DNA of 64,000 nt, from the NCBI GenBank assembly GCA_963757945.1, contig CAVWTN010000002.1:1984001-2048000 (forward strand). Reading direction: 5' to 3'. The DNA comes from CAVWTN01 sp963757945 (GTDB taxonomy: Bacteria; Vulcanimicrobiota; Vulcanimicrobiia; Vulcanimicrobiales; Vulcanimicrobiaceae). The translations under genes were made by a program, and so were the position numbers. Below, piece after piece: positions 1-8,108 of this stretch; positions within the stretch are counted from its first letter, which is position 1, and every line of letters starts with the position of its first letter. The notes beneath the pieces were generated by a model that was not told the origin of the DNA, ran no database searches, and was given only the letters and a program-made list of their open reading frames with translations.

Positions 1-1
1 G

Positions 2-1291
2 ACGCACTGCGTCACGCACGCCGTCTTGGACATCATGGAACTCGGCGAACCCGACGCCTCCGGGCGCCGCAGCCCGATCGTCACGGGCGAGAGCGAACTG
101 ATCCCGGTCGATCTCGTGATCATGGCGCTCGGCAACACGTCGAACCCGATCGTCAAAGATGCCGAACCCGATCTGAAGACGACGAAGTGGGGAACGATCG
201 AAGTCGCGAGCGGATCGCTCGAGACCTCGATCGCGGGCGTGTACTCGGGCGGCGACGCCGCGCGCGGCGGTTCGACCGCGATCCGCGCCGCGGGCGACGG
301 CCAGGCGGCGGCCCGCGCGATCGCGGGTGAGATCCCGTTCTCGCAGAGCGAGATCGCGATGCTGGTGGGCAGCGCCGAGCGCTACACGAAACTCGGGCAA
401 ACGCGACAGACGATCGTCGAGAAGATCAATCTCGCCGACGGCATCGTCGAGTTCGTCATCAACTCGCCGCTGATCGCGCGAGCCGCGAAGGCGGGCCAAT
501 TCGTGCGCGTGCTGGCCTGGGAGCGCGGCGAGCTGATCCCCCTGACGCTGGCCGATTGGGATGCGGAGGCCGGCACGATCGACCTCGTGATCCAGGGTCT
601 CGGCGCGAGCTCGATGGCGATGAACATGATGCAGGTCGGTGAAGCGTTCACGGGGATCGCGGGGCCGCTCGGGCTTCCGAGCCAAGTGCACCGCTACGGA
701 AAGAACGAAACGGTCGTGTTCACGGCGGGCGGCGTCGGGCTGCCGGCGGTCTACCCGATCGTGCGCGAGCATCTTCGCCTTGGCAACCACGTCACGCTGA
801 TCGCCGGCTTCCGCACCGCGAACCTGATGTTCTGGACGCGGCGCGACCAGCGCATCGGGCGTTTGCAAGCCGAGTATCCGGACCTGCTGGACGTGATCTA
901 CACGACGAACGACGGCCGCGTCGGCATCAAGGGCTTCGTCACGACGCCCTTAGAGGAACTGCTCAAGAAGACGCAAGCGGGCGAAGGCCGCAAGATCAAG
1001 GAGGTCGTCACGATCGGACCGCCCTTGATGATGCGCGCCGTCAGCGATCTGACGAAGCCCTACGGCGTCCACACGGTCGCGAGCTTGAACTCGATCATGG
1101 TCGACGCCACGGGCATGTGCGGCGCGTGCATGGTCCCCGTTCTGCAGAACGGCAAGCTGATCCGCAAGCACGCCTGCATCGACGGCCCTGAGATCGATGC
1201 GCACGTGATCGAATGGGACAAGTTCCTCCCACGCTTCAATCAGTTCAAAGCGCAGGAGGCGCACGCCCGGGCGGTTCGCGGATTCGTCTAA
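2..1291 (+). CDS. NfnB-NfnA type fused oxidoreductase (GltD-like domain plus FNR/[2Fe-2S] domain), 5' partial
   Basis: The gene starts before the window; 429 C-terminal residues are visible. The first ~105 residues are the end of a GltD-like flavin/pyridine-nucleotide domain (motifs VDLVIMALGNTSNP and GVYSGGDAARGGSTAIRAA). The rest is a ferredoxin-NADP reductase/DHOD-B-type subunit: an FAD/NAD fold with TAGGVGLPAVYPI, ending in the [2Fe-2S] loop DATGMCGACM...KHACIDGPEID. In NfnAB, SudAB and related enzymes these are separate subunits that shuttle electrons between NAD(P)H and ferredoxin; here they form one chain, with the GltD half first. Cytoplasmic role in NAD(P)H/ferredoxin balance is inferred. 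The stop is TAA at 1289-1291. An annotation as a glutamate synthase small subunit alone would miss the second half. Confidence 0.8.
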   Translation, partial: THCVTHAVLDIMELGEPDASGRRSPIVTGESELIPVDLVIMALGNTSNPIVKDAEPDLKTTKWGTIEVASGSLETSIAGVYSGGDAARGGSTAIRAAGDGQAAARAIAGEIPFSQSEIAMLVGSAERYTKLGQTRQTIVEKINLADGIVEFVINSPLIARAAKAGQFVRVLAWERGELIPLTLADWDAEAGTIDLVIQGLGASSMAMNMMQVGEAFTGIAGPLGLPSQVHRYGKNETVVFTAGGVGLPAVYPIVREHLRLGNHVTLIAGFRTANLMFWTRRDQRIGRLQAEYPDLLDVIYTTNDGRVGIKGFVTTPLEELLKKTQAGEGRKIKEVVTIGPPLMMRAVSDLTKPYGVHTVASLNSIMVDATGMCGACMVPVLQNGKLIRKHACIDGPEIDAHVIEWDKFLPRFNQFKAQEAHARAVRGFV

Positions 1292-1307
1292 GGGTCGCGC
1301 CTGCGGC

Positions 1308-2507
1308 TTAAGGGCAGCGAACGAGGCTTCTCGCGGGAGCGGACGGCGTGCGATCGAGCGTGCACGCCGTCCGTTCGACGCCGTCGACGTCGCGCAGCGA
1401 GATCGACCAGCCCGTGGGCGTGCGCGTGTAGACGGCGAAACCGAACTGCTTGGTCGCGAACGGCGCCGGCGAGGCGAGCGCGTAGCCGTTCGCGCTCATG
1501 TACTTTTGCGTGGAATCCGCTTCATCGAGATCGTCGCCGCTCTCGCCGTTGACGATCAGCGGCGGATACGAGGGCAGGTTGACCGCGACGAAATCGTGCA
1601 CGTGCCCCACGAGCACGGCATCGAACAGCGAGAAGTCGATCGGGTGCTGCGTCAGCACCGCCGTCATGTTCGCGCTGGCGTACGGCGGCCGGTGCGTCAC
1701 GAGCCACGCGCTCGCATCGGAGCGGGCCGCGAGCGCGCGCGCCGCTTCGAGGTTCGTCCTGTAGTACGCGACGCGCACCGGGTCGACCGGCGGCACGTCG
1801 CTGGCGTCGCTTGCCGAATCGACGATCACGAGCCGCAAACCGTCGAGCAAGATCGAATACGGCGGCGTACCGTCGAGCGAAGGGCTGCCGGCAGGGCACG
1901 CCGTCGCCTCGCTCGGTTCGAGATAGCGGAACCAGGCGGGGCCGCCGCGCCGGCAATCTTCGTGGTTGCCGCGCGTCAGCACGAGCGGCACGCTGGCGAA
2001 GAGCGGTTTCGCAGGCGAGAACCAGTCGGCGTTCCACGATAGGCTCGTATCGCCCCAATAGTTCACGCAGCCGACGACGCCGGGCACGCAATTGTTCTCG
2101 CGATAATAGAAATCGCCGACGTGGATCGCGAGATCGGCGTGAACGTTCGCGATCGATTGCGCGATCTTCGGGAACGGCCACGCGGCGATATCGCCGCAGT
2201 TCTGTTGCTCGCCGCCCTTCATGCGACAGCCCGAATCGCCGAAAACGACGATCGTGTTGACCTTCCGCGGAGGCGAGGGAAGCGCGTGCCCTTCGATCGA
2301 GATGTCCGTGGCGTTCGCCGGGAGCGTCGCCTCGCACACGACCTCATCGAAGCCTTGCGCCGGCACCTGCGGGGCGCGTTGCTTCATAGGAGCGGACGTG
2401 CGATCGTAGCTGACGCTCGGGCAGCTCCGCGTCACGAGCGCCCGAGCCTGGGGCGCTCCATCGAAGCCATACTGAATCCACGCGGAAAGGACGGCGGCGA
2501 GCAGCAT
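1308..2507 (-). CDS. Secreted metallophosphoesterase (calcineurin-like)
   Basis: A 399-residue protein with a short hydrophobic N-terminus (MLLAAVLSAW) that looks like a signal or anchor. Metallophosphatase motifs appear in order: GDSG near residue 90, GDFYYR near 132, GNHEDC near 181, the THRPPY histidine near 272 and GHVHDF near 302. These are the usual ligands of the binuclear metal site. Several cysteines suggest an exported, disulfide-bonded protein. ATG at 2507 is preceded by GGAGG at a 7-base spacing. It is convergent with the oxidoreductase to its left and divergent from the substrate-binding protein to its right. The natural substrate (nucleotide, phosphoprotein or phosphodiester) cannot be told from sequence. 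Confidence 0.8.
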   Translation of the reverse strand: MLLAAVLSAWIQYGFDGAPQARALVTRSCPSVSYDRTSAPMKQRAPQVPAQGFDEVVCEATLPANATDISIEGHALPSPPRKVNTIVVFGDSGCRMKGGEQQNCGDIAAWPFPKIAQSIANVHADLAIHVGDFYYRENNCVPGVVGCVNYWGDTSLSWNADWFSPAKPLFASVPLVLTRGNHEDCRRGGPAWFRYLEPSEATACPAGSPSLDGTPPYSILLDGLRLVIVDSASDASDVPPVDPVRVAYYRTNLEAARALAARSDASAWLVTHRPPYASANMTAVLTQHPIDFSLFDAVLVGHVHDFVAVNLPSYPPLIVNGESGDDLDEADSTQKYMSANGYALASPAPFATKQFGFAVYTRTPTGWSISLRDVDGVERTACTLDRTPSAPARSLVRCP

Positions 2508-2658
2508 CGCGGTACCTCCGAGTTTGGGACTTCACCACACGCTGTCCCGCGCACCTGGGTCCGAGCACAGCGAGGAACGCGATTGCGGAAAAGATAACGG
2601 TTGCGCAACGCTTGGCGCTGTTAGCCGCCTGCCTTTGCCCGTTCGGAAGAGGAGTTCC

Positions 2659-3906
2659 GTGAAGCCAGAGACCACCTTGCCCACGCGCGGGCAGTTTATC
2701 ACCGGTGGACTTGCCGCATCCGCGGCGACGCTCGCCAGCGTCAACGTCATCGCCGCGCCGACCGAGGCGCTCGTCGTCGGGATCGTCGTCCCCGAAACCG
2801 GCCCGTATTCCGCCCAGGGCCTGGACCAATTGCGAGCCTACCGCATGGCGATCGCCGAGATCAACAAAGCCGGCGGCGTCCTTGGCCTACCGCTCCGAGC
2901 CTCGATCGGGGACGATCGCACGCGCCCCGCCTCGGCCGTCCAGCAAGCCGGCCGGATGATCGAAGGCGAGCGAGCCGTCATGATCACGGGCGGCTCGTCC
3001 AGCGCGACCGCGGTCGCCGTTTCCGACCTCTGCCAAGAGAAGAAGACGATCTTCATGGCGGCGCTCACGCACAGCAACGAAACGACCGGCGCATCCTGTC
3101 ACGCGCACACGTTCCGGCGCTACATCAACGCGCACATGTCGGCGAACGCGCTCGCCCGCACGATGCTCACGAAATATGGAGCGGGGCGCTGGTTCTACAT
3201 CACCGCCGACTACACGTGGGGCCATTCCGTCTACGAGAGCATCACGGACGTCGTCGAACCCAAAGGCGCGACGACGATCAAGAACGTGCTCGTCCCCGTC
3301 GGCTCCTCAGATTTCGGCTCCGCGTTCACGCAGGCGCTCTCGGCGAAGCCCGACGTGCTCGTCATCTCCGAATTCGGAAACGACATGGTAAACGCGCTCT
3401 ATCAAGCCGCCCAATTCGGCTTCACGAAGACCACGAAGATCCTCGTCCCGCTCGCCGACGAATACATGGTCGCCGGCGTCGGCGAGAGCTTCGACGGCGT
3501 CGTGACGACCGCGCCGTTCTACTGGAAATACCATGCGGCCCGCTACCCCGCCGCGAAGAAGTTCGTCGACGCGTTCACCAAGCTTTACGGCACGCCGCCC
3601 TCCAACGGTGCGGAGAGCGCCTACACGAACCTCTACCAGTGGAAAGCCGGCATCGAGCGCGCGGGCTCGCTCGATCCCAAGAAGTTCATCGCGAAGATGG
3701 AAGGCCACCATTTCACCGCGACCAAGGACCCCGAATACTGGCGCGCCTTCGATCATCAAGGCATCAACTCGGTCCTCGTGCTCGAGGGCCTGCCCGCCGC
3801 CCAGCGCTCGAGCAAATACGCCTACGCCAGGGTCCTCGAGGTGCACGACGGCGACTCCGTCGCGATCACCGAACAGGCGAGCAACTGCAAGCTGGATCCC
3901 GCCTAA
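2659..3906 (+). CDS. Branched-chain amino acid type ABC transporter substrate-binding protein
   Basis: A 415-residue periplasmic binding protein of the Leu/Ile/Val family (Peripla_BP_6). The N-terminus TRGQFITGGLAASAATLA resembles a signal peptide with a weak Tat-like pattern. The mature part opens with VVGIVVPETGPYSAQG, typical of the family, and keeps the GGSSSATAVAV ligand-hinge segment. GTG at 2659 is preferred because GAGGAG lies just upstream and the longer reading to 2524 has no ribosome site and an untypical N-terminus. No permease or ATPase genes lie beside it, so it is an orphan that either borrows a transporter or serves as a sensor. The ligand is unknown; short amides or amino acids are the family norm. 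Confidence 0.8.
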   Translation: MKPETTLPTRGQFITGGLAASAATLASVNVIAAPTEALVVGIVVPETGPYSAQGLDQLRAYRMAIAEINKAGGVLGLPLRASIGDDRTRPASAVQQAGRMIEGERAVMITGGSSSATAVAVSDLCQEKKTIFMAALTHSNETTGASCHAHTFRRYINAHMSANALARTMLTKYGAGRWFYITADYTWGHSVYESITDVVEPKGATTIKNVLVPVGSSDFGSAFTQALSAKPDVLVISEFGNDMVNALYQAAQFGFTKTTKILVPLADEYMVAGVGESFDGVVTTAPFYWKYHAARYPAAKKFVDAFTKLYGTPPSNGAESAYTNLYQWKAGIERAGSLDPKKFIAKMEGHHFTATKDPEYWRAFDHQGINSVLVLEGLPAAQRSSKYAYARVLEVHDGDSVAITEQASNCKLDPA

Positions 3907-3919
3907 ACGCCCTCGGACG

Positions 3920-4390
3920 CTACGCGGCTTCGGCCAGCAGCGCCCAGGTCACCGTGCCGCCCGCCACCGAACTCGGCAGCATCCCGGCCGCGCGCGCCAA
4001 ATTCGCAAACGCGCGATTCTCCGCGAGCGAGTACGCCGTGATCCGGTTGCATCCGCGCGCCCGCAGTTCGTCGATCAGCTTCGTCACCAGCGCGAAGCCC
4101 ACGCCCTGACGGCGAGCGTTCGCTGAAACCAACACGGCGATCTCCGCCGCACCGTCCCCGAGCAGGAAGCCGTGCGCGACGCCCAGCTTCTGCAGGTGGT
4201 TTTCGGCGATGACCCCGATGACATCCGGCTGATCGTCGACAAACCGATGGATCTCACGCGGATCGAACGTCTTCACGACATGAAAGAACCGGCAATACCG
4301 ATCCTCGTCGCTCGTGCTTTCGAGGAGTTTGGCATAGTCTTCGTAGTCGCTCGGCGCGATAAGGCGAACGTTCACGATCTGCCCTCCCAT
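3920..4390 (-). CDS. GNAT family N-acetyltransferase
   Basis: A 156-residue single-domain acyltransferase. The acetyl-CoA loop is ARRQGVGFALVTKLI (R/Q-x-x-G-x-G/A pattern) and the C-terminal half ends in a GMLPSSV motif. The N-terminal DRYCRFFHVV stretch matches the GNAT domain at the end of the PatZ-like protein next door (SVYHRYAHVL) and the GNAT at 24049-24366 (DRYYRFLHGV), so three members of one subfamily sit in this window. ATG at 4390 is taken; GTG five codons in (4375) is equally possible because GGGAGG precedes it directly. Substrate unknown: protein lysines or small amines. Confidence 0.75.
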   Translation of the reverse strand: MGGQIVNVRLIAPSDYEDYAKLLESTSDEDRYCRFFHVVKTFDPREIHRFVDDQPDVIGVIAENHLQKLGVAHGFLLGDGAAEIAVLVSANARRQGVGFALVTKLIDELRARGCNRITAYSLAENRAFANLARAAGMLPSSVAGGTVTWALLAEAA

Positions 4391-4525
4391 GCCTAATAGA
4401 CGTTTTCCAGCCCACTATAGTTGCGTTTCGCATATAGATGCGATTAAGAAAGATGTCTCCGCCACGCAGGAGCTGCGGCAATGCAACTAAGCCCCGGCGT
4501 GCCTTCTGAGGGCTCTCGGCTGCCC

Positions 4526-4680
4526 GCGGTGGGCGGGGTGGCCGACATGCCCCCGCGGGGACGCCCGCGATTTCGCATCCATGCGAAATCGCTACTCGTG
4601 CACTTGCCCGCTCCCGCCATCCTGGCTCCGCGGGCAAGCTGCACGCCCCGCGGGAGCATATCGGCCACCCCGCCCACCGC
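4526..4680 (+). repeat. Structured intergenic repeat, copy A (three-stem fold)
   Basis: The 35-base left arm (4526-4560) pairs with the right arm (4646-4680) with two mismatches. Inside are a hairpin of about 11-12 bp (4568-4593, loop TCCA or CC) and a second hairpin (4599-4644, GTGCA+CTTGCCCGC against GCGGGCAAG+TGCAC) with a small GCCA/TGGC tip. Bases 4548-4654 are identical to copy B at 15288-15394; the outer arms differ between copies but still pair. There is no credible reading frame inside. The function is unknown: a REP/MITE-like repeat, a terminator or a structured RNA are all possible. Confidence 0.85.
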
Positions 4681-4729
4681 CGCCTCACGGCTTGCACTGG
4701 GGGGCTGGGCGTGTCTTAGGCGTTGCGCA

Positions 4730-4753
4730 CCCTTCGACAAGGCTCGGGTTGAC
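4730..4753. repeat. Diverged half of the CTTCGACAAG..GGGTGAC palindromic repeat
   Basis: CCTTCGACAAGGCTCGGGTT followed by GAC matches, with a few changes, the dispersed repeat seen intact at 57474-57544 and as the insertion target of the IS element at 48047. It lies between structured repeats A and C in the same 612-base intergenic gap. No mirror arm is clearly preserved here. Confidence 0.5.
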
Positions 4754-4797
4754 AATAGTGACCACGCCACGGACCGCTAGCCGTGAGGTTGCGGCGG

Positions 4798-4936
4798 GTG
4801 GGGCGGCGGCGTTTCCCCGCGGGGCCTCCAGCTTTCCCGCGGAGCCATGGATGGCGGGAGCGGGAAAGTGGAGGAGTAGCGATTTCGCAGGATGCGAAAT
4901 CGCGGGCGTCCCCGCGGGGAAATGCCGCCGCCCCGC
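4798..4936 (-). repeat. Structured intergenic repeat, copy C (inverted, diverged, compensatory changes)
   Basis: A reverse-oriented relative of copies A and B. Outer arms 4798-4824 and 4910-4936 pair over 27 bp with two G-T wobbles. The hairpin with GCGATTTCGCA arms is kept. The other hairpin reads CCTCCAGCTTTCCCGC against GCGGGAAAGTGGAGG; relative to A, three base pairs changed on both sides together (two G-C to C-G, one G-C to T-A). It starts 67 bases downstream of the PatZ-like stop codon, facing copy A about 115 bases away. Confidence 0.8.
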
Positions 4937-4968
4937 ACGCCGCGGCTAGCCGCACGCCGCGGCTAGCC
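4935..4968. repeat. 17-bp perfect tandem duplication
   Basis: GCACGCCGCGGCTAGCC occurs twice back to back, overlapping the end of structured repeat C. The unit holds CCGCGG and GCTAGC palindromes. It probably arose by slippage in the repeat flank. Confidence 0.85.
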
Positions 4969-5002
4969 GCAAGCCCCGCGAGCCTACCGGAAGCGGGCGG
5001 CC

Positions 5003-7780
5003 TTACGACCCCGAGAGCTCGATTACCGAGTGGACGAGTTCGTCGCCGAGGCGGAGGCTGTGGCGGAAGCCGAGGCCGCTGCAGATGGCGAGCATCGAGC
5101 GGTTGTCGCAGAGGATGTAGCCGATGACGCGATCGACGCCTTCGGTGGCGGCCATGCCGACGAGGCGGCGCAGGAGCTCTTTGCCTAGGCCCTGGCCCTG
5201 GAACGCGTCGGAGACCAGGAGCGCGAATTCGGCCTGGTTCCGCTCGTTTTCCATGATGAGGCGCCCGATGCCGAGGATCTCTTCCTCGCCGGCTTCGTTC
5301 GTCTTGAGCGCGAGCAACGCGATTTGGCGCGAGTAGTCGATGAAGCACAGCCGCGAGAGGCGCTCGTGCGAGACGCGTTGCTGCAGCGGCAAGACGTGAG
5401 CGTAGCGATGGTAGACGCTGTCTTCGGAGAGTTTGGCGTGGAACGGCCGCATCATCGGTTCGTCGTCCGGGCGGATCGGGCGGATCGTCAGCTTCGTTCC
5501 GTCGCGCGCGGTCCAGGTGTCGACGTACTGCGATGGGTAGGGGCGGATCGCTGAGGCCGGGAGTGCGGCGTCGGGGATCGCCGCGGGGTGCAGGATGACG
5601 CGCGCGTCGAGCGCGACGATGCCGTTCGGGCCGGCGACGAGCGGATTGATGTCGATCTCGCTGATGCGCGGCTGTTCGACGACGAGTTCGCTGAAGCGCA
5701 TCAGGAGTTGCGCGAGCGCTTCGACGTCGACGGGCTTGCGGCCGCGCACGCCGGCGAATGCTTTGGCGACTTTCGTTCGCGCGATCGTTTGGCGGGCGAG
5801 CGCTTCGCTGAGCGGCGGGAGCGCGAGCGTCGTGTCGTTGTAGACTTCGACGAGCTGGCCGCCCGAACCGAAGCGGATCACGGGGCCGAATTGCGGATCT
5901 TGCGCGGCGCCGAAGATCAGCTCGTAGCCGTCGCGCGTGTCGATCATCGGCTGCACGGTGACGCCTTGGAAGGCGCTTGCGCCGGCGCGTTCGACGACGG
6001 CCGCACGGATCTCGGCGAAGGCGAGTGCGACGCTTTGCGCGCTGCGCAGACCCAAGCGCACGCCACCGACGTCGCTCTTGTGCGTGACGGTCTCTGAATG
6101 CAGTTTGACCACGACGGGGAAGCCGATCGTGAGTGCGGCTTGCGCGGCGGCTTGCGGCGTCGTCGCGATGATCGTCTCGGTCGTCGGGATGTCGTAGGCC
6201 GCGAGCAGTTGCTTGGATTCCGCTTCGCTGAGCAACGTGCGGCCGTCGGCGAGCGCATGCGCGAAGAGCTCGCGCACGGCGGCGCGATCGGGCGCGTGCT
6301 GGTCGGGCGAGACGCGCGGGGTCTCGAAGAGCGCGCGCAGATTCGCGTCGTGGCGCCACATGAGGTTGAAGAGCCGCGCGGCGTGATCGGGGTACGCGAG
6401 CGTCGGAATGCCGGCGGGCTCCAGGATCTCCACGGCGGCGGGCAGCGTCGAGGCCGCCATCCACGCCACGAGGATCGGCTTGGGCGAGTACTTCGCGACG
6501 GCTTTGATGCGTTCGGCGGCTTCCTTCGGGCAGGGCATCGTTTGCGGACAGAGCGCAACGAGGACCGCGTCGTTGTTGGAATCGGCGATCGCGATCTTGA
6601 GCGCTTCGCCGACGCGCTCGATCGGTGCGTCGTCGAGCACGTCGATCGGATTCGCACGACTCCACTGGGCGGGCAGGAAGGCGTCGAGTTTGGCCAGGGC
6701 CGCGTCACCGAGCGGCGCGAGTTCGCCGCCGCCTTCGATCAGCGCGTCGCACGCGAGCACGGCGGGACCGCCGGAATTCGTGACGATCGCCAAGCGTTTG
6801 CCGGCGGGGCGCGGCTGCTTCGCGAGCGCGTCCGTGATGAGGAAGAGATCTTCGATGGAATCGACGCGCAGCACGCCGCAACGCGCGAACGCGGCGTCGA
6901 GCGCTTCATCGCCTGCCATCAGCGCGCCGGTGTGCGATGCGGCGGCGCGTGCGCCGGCCTCGGTGCGCCCGCCTTTGATGACGACGATCGGTTTCGAAAG
7001 CGCGACTTCGCGTGCCGCGGAGAGGAACTTGCGCGCATCGCCGACCGACTCCATGCAGAGCACGATCGCGTGCGTTGCCGGGTCGTCGCCGAAATGATAG
7101 ATGATGTCGCTCCACCCGATATCGAGCATGGAGCCCATCGAAATGTATGCGCTGAAGCCGACGTTTTGCGCGACGCTCCAATCCAGGATCGCCGTGCCGA
7201 CCGCGCCGCTTTGACTCGCGAAGCCGATCGATCCGGCGCGCGCCTGCCGGCTCGAACGCGTCGCGTTCAGCCCGGCGCTTGGAACCAGAATCCCGGCGCA
7301 ATTCGGGCCGAGCACGCGCATGCGGCCCGCAGCCCGTTTCAAAATCTCGGCCTCGAGCCGCGCGCCTTCCGCGCCGGTCTCCCTGAAGCCGCCGGCGAGC
7401 ACGACGGCGACCTTGACGCCCGCTTCCACGCACTCGCTGATCAGGGCGGGCAGGGTCGCCGCCGGTGTGGCGATCAGCGCCAGATCGACATCTTTGGGCA
7501 CGTCGGAGACCGTGCGAAACGCCGGGCGGCCGAAGAGCACTTCGTGCTTGGGATTGACGGCGAAGACGTCGCCCCGGAACGATCCGTCCGTGAGGTTGAG
7601 CATCGCGGTCCGGCCGGGACCCGGCTTTTCGGAGGCGCCGATCACGGCGATCGTTCGCGGCCCGAACAGCGCGTCGATCGACAGCGGGCGCGCTCCCATA
7701 CCGAAGCTGCGCGCGGAGTGCGTGGTCGAGGCCGCCGGTGGGTAATCGGCGGGGGGCGGGGCTCCGAAGATGGTCGTCAT
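5003..7780 (-). CDS. PatZ/Acs-like protein: NDP-forming acyl-CoA ligase fused to a GNAT domain
   Basis: 925 residues: CoA-binding Rossmann domain (~35-160, TIAVIGASEKPG and VLGPNCAGI), succinyl-CoA-ligase-like domains (~165-490) with the phosphohistidine segment AASHTGALMAG, an ATP-grasp domain (~510-730, VVVKLHSETVTHKSDVGG), and a C-terminal GNAT domain (~765-920, QGQGLGKELLRRLV). PatZ/Pka-type proteins acetylate lysines and often have a decayed ligase; here the ligase histidine is still present, so acyl-CoA synthesis may persist. No Shine-Dalgarno precedes ATG 7780; TATACT lies 10 bases upstream, so the mRNA may be nearly leaderless. ATG at codon 28 (MGARPLSIDALFG) is the alternative start. 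Confidence 0.85.
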   Translation of the reverse strand: MTTIFGAPPPADYPPAASTTHSARSFGMGARPLSIDALFGPRTIAVIGASEKPGPGRTAMLNLTDGSFRGDVFAVNPKHEVLFGRPAFRTVSDVPKDVDLALIATPAATLPALISECVEAGVKVAVVLAGGFRETGAEGARLEAEILKRAAGRMRVLGPNCAGILVPSAGLNATRSSRQARAGSIGFASQSGAVGTAILDWSVAQNVGFSAYISMGSMLDIGWSDIIYHFGDDPATHAIVLCMESVGDARKFLSAAREVALSKPIVVIKGGRTEAGARAAASHTGALMAGDEALDAAFARCGVLRVDSIEDLFLITDALAKQPRPAGKRLAIVTNSGGPAVLACDALIEGGGELAPLGDAALAKLDAFLPAQWSRANPIDVLDDAPIERVGEALKIAIADSNNDAVLVALCPQTMPCPKEAAERIKAVAKYSPKPILVAWMAASTLPAAVEILEPAGIPTLAYPDHAARLFNLMWRHDANLRALFETPRVSPDQHAPDRAAVRELFAHALADGRTLLSEAESKQLLAAYDIPTTETIIATTPQAAAQAALTIGFPVVVKLHSETVTHKSDVGGVRLGLRSAQSVALAFAEIRAAVVERAGASAFQGVTVQPMIDTRDGYELIFGAAQDPQFGPVIRFGSGGQLVEVYNDTTLALPPLSEALARQTIARTKVAKAFAGVRGRKPVDVEALAQLLMRFSELVVEQPRISEIDINPLVAGPNGIVALDARVILHPAAIPDAALPASAIRPYPSQYVDTWTARDGTKLTIRPIRPDDEPMMRPFHAKLSEDSVYHRYAHVLPLQQRVSHERLSRLCFIDYSRQIALLALKTNEAGEEEILGIGRLIMENERNQAEFALLVSDAFQGQGLGKELLRRLVGMAATEGVDRVIGYILCDNRSMLAICSGLGFRHSLRLGDELVHSVIELSGS

Positions 7781-8108
7781 CGGCGTATACAGTATAGTTA
7801 TCGGCTATATGCGTCTTGCCTCCTAGTGGGGACTGCCACTTTTGGCCTATTTTTTGGAGCGGCTCCTGGGCCGGTCGAGTGCCCGGGAGCCATCGCATTG
7901 ATTCTGGGAACCTTAATTTTGGGTACCTAAAAGATAGAGTCGAATTCGACCACCTCCAAGGCTCCCCGTACGTGCCGTCGACATGCGGCGCCGTAGCCTG
8001 GTTGGCACAGGCTGGTCCTCCGGTGCAAAGCGCATACCGCCGCCCAATGGGTCCGGATTGGTAGCGACTGTTGCCTCGTAAACCAAGTCAACCGAAGGAA
8101 CGTTCGCG
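7781..8108. other. Divergent intergenic region with hairpin and direct repeats
   Basis: 328 bases between the PatZ-like gene and the phosphodiesterase operon. It holds a hairpin GGCTCCTGGGC/GCCCGGGAGCC (7861-7871 with 7881-7891, one wobble), two near-identical 11-mers 15 bases apart (GGGAACCTTAA at 7906, GGGTACCTAAA at 7921), and a hairpin AGCCTG/CAGGCT (7995-8013). The direct repeats could be a regulator site. No clear promoter pair was found for the + strand operon. Confidence 0.4.

Noticed and set aside
4481..4949. Several short open frames through the structured repeats
   Set aside because: They simply translate palindromic DNA, appear on both strands alike and differ between repeat copies in frame.
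7990..8075. Possible c-di-GMP (GEMM-I) riboswitch before the EAL gene
   Set aside because: GCACAGG, GCAAAGC and a GGTAGC..GTTGCC stem appear in order, but the first helix lacks the GGC/GCC pairing, the AAA strand and the GNRA-capped arm. The match is too partial to call.
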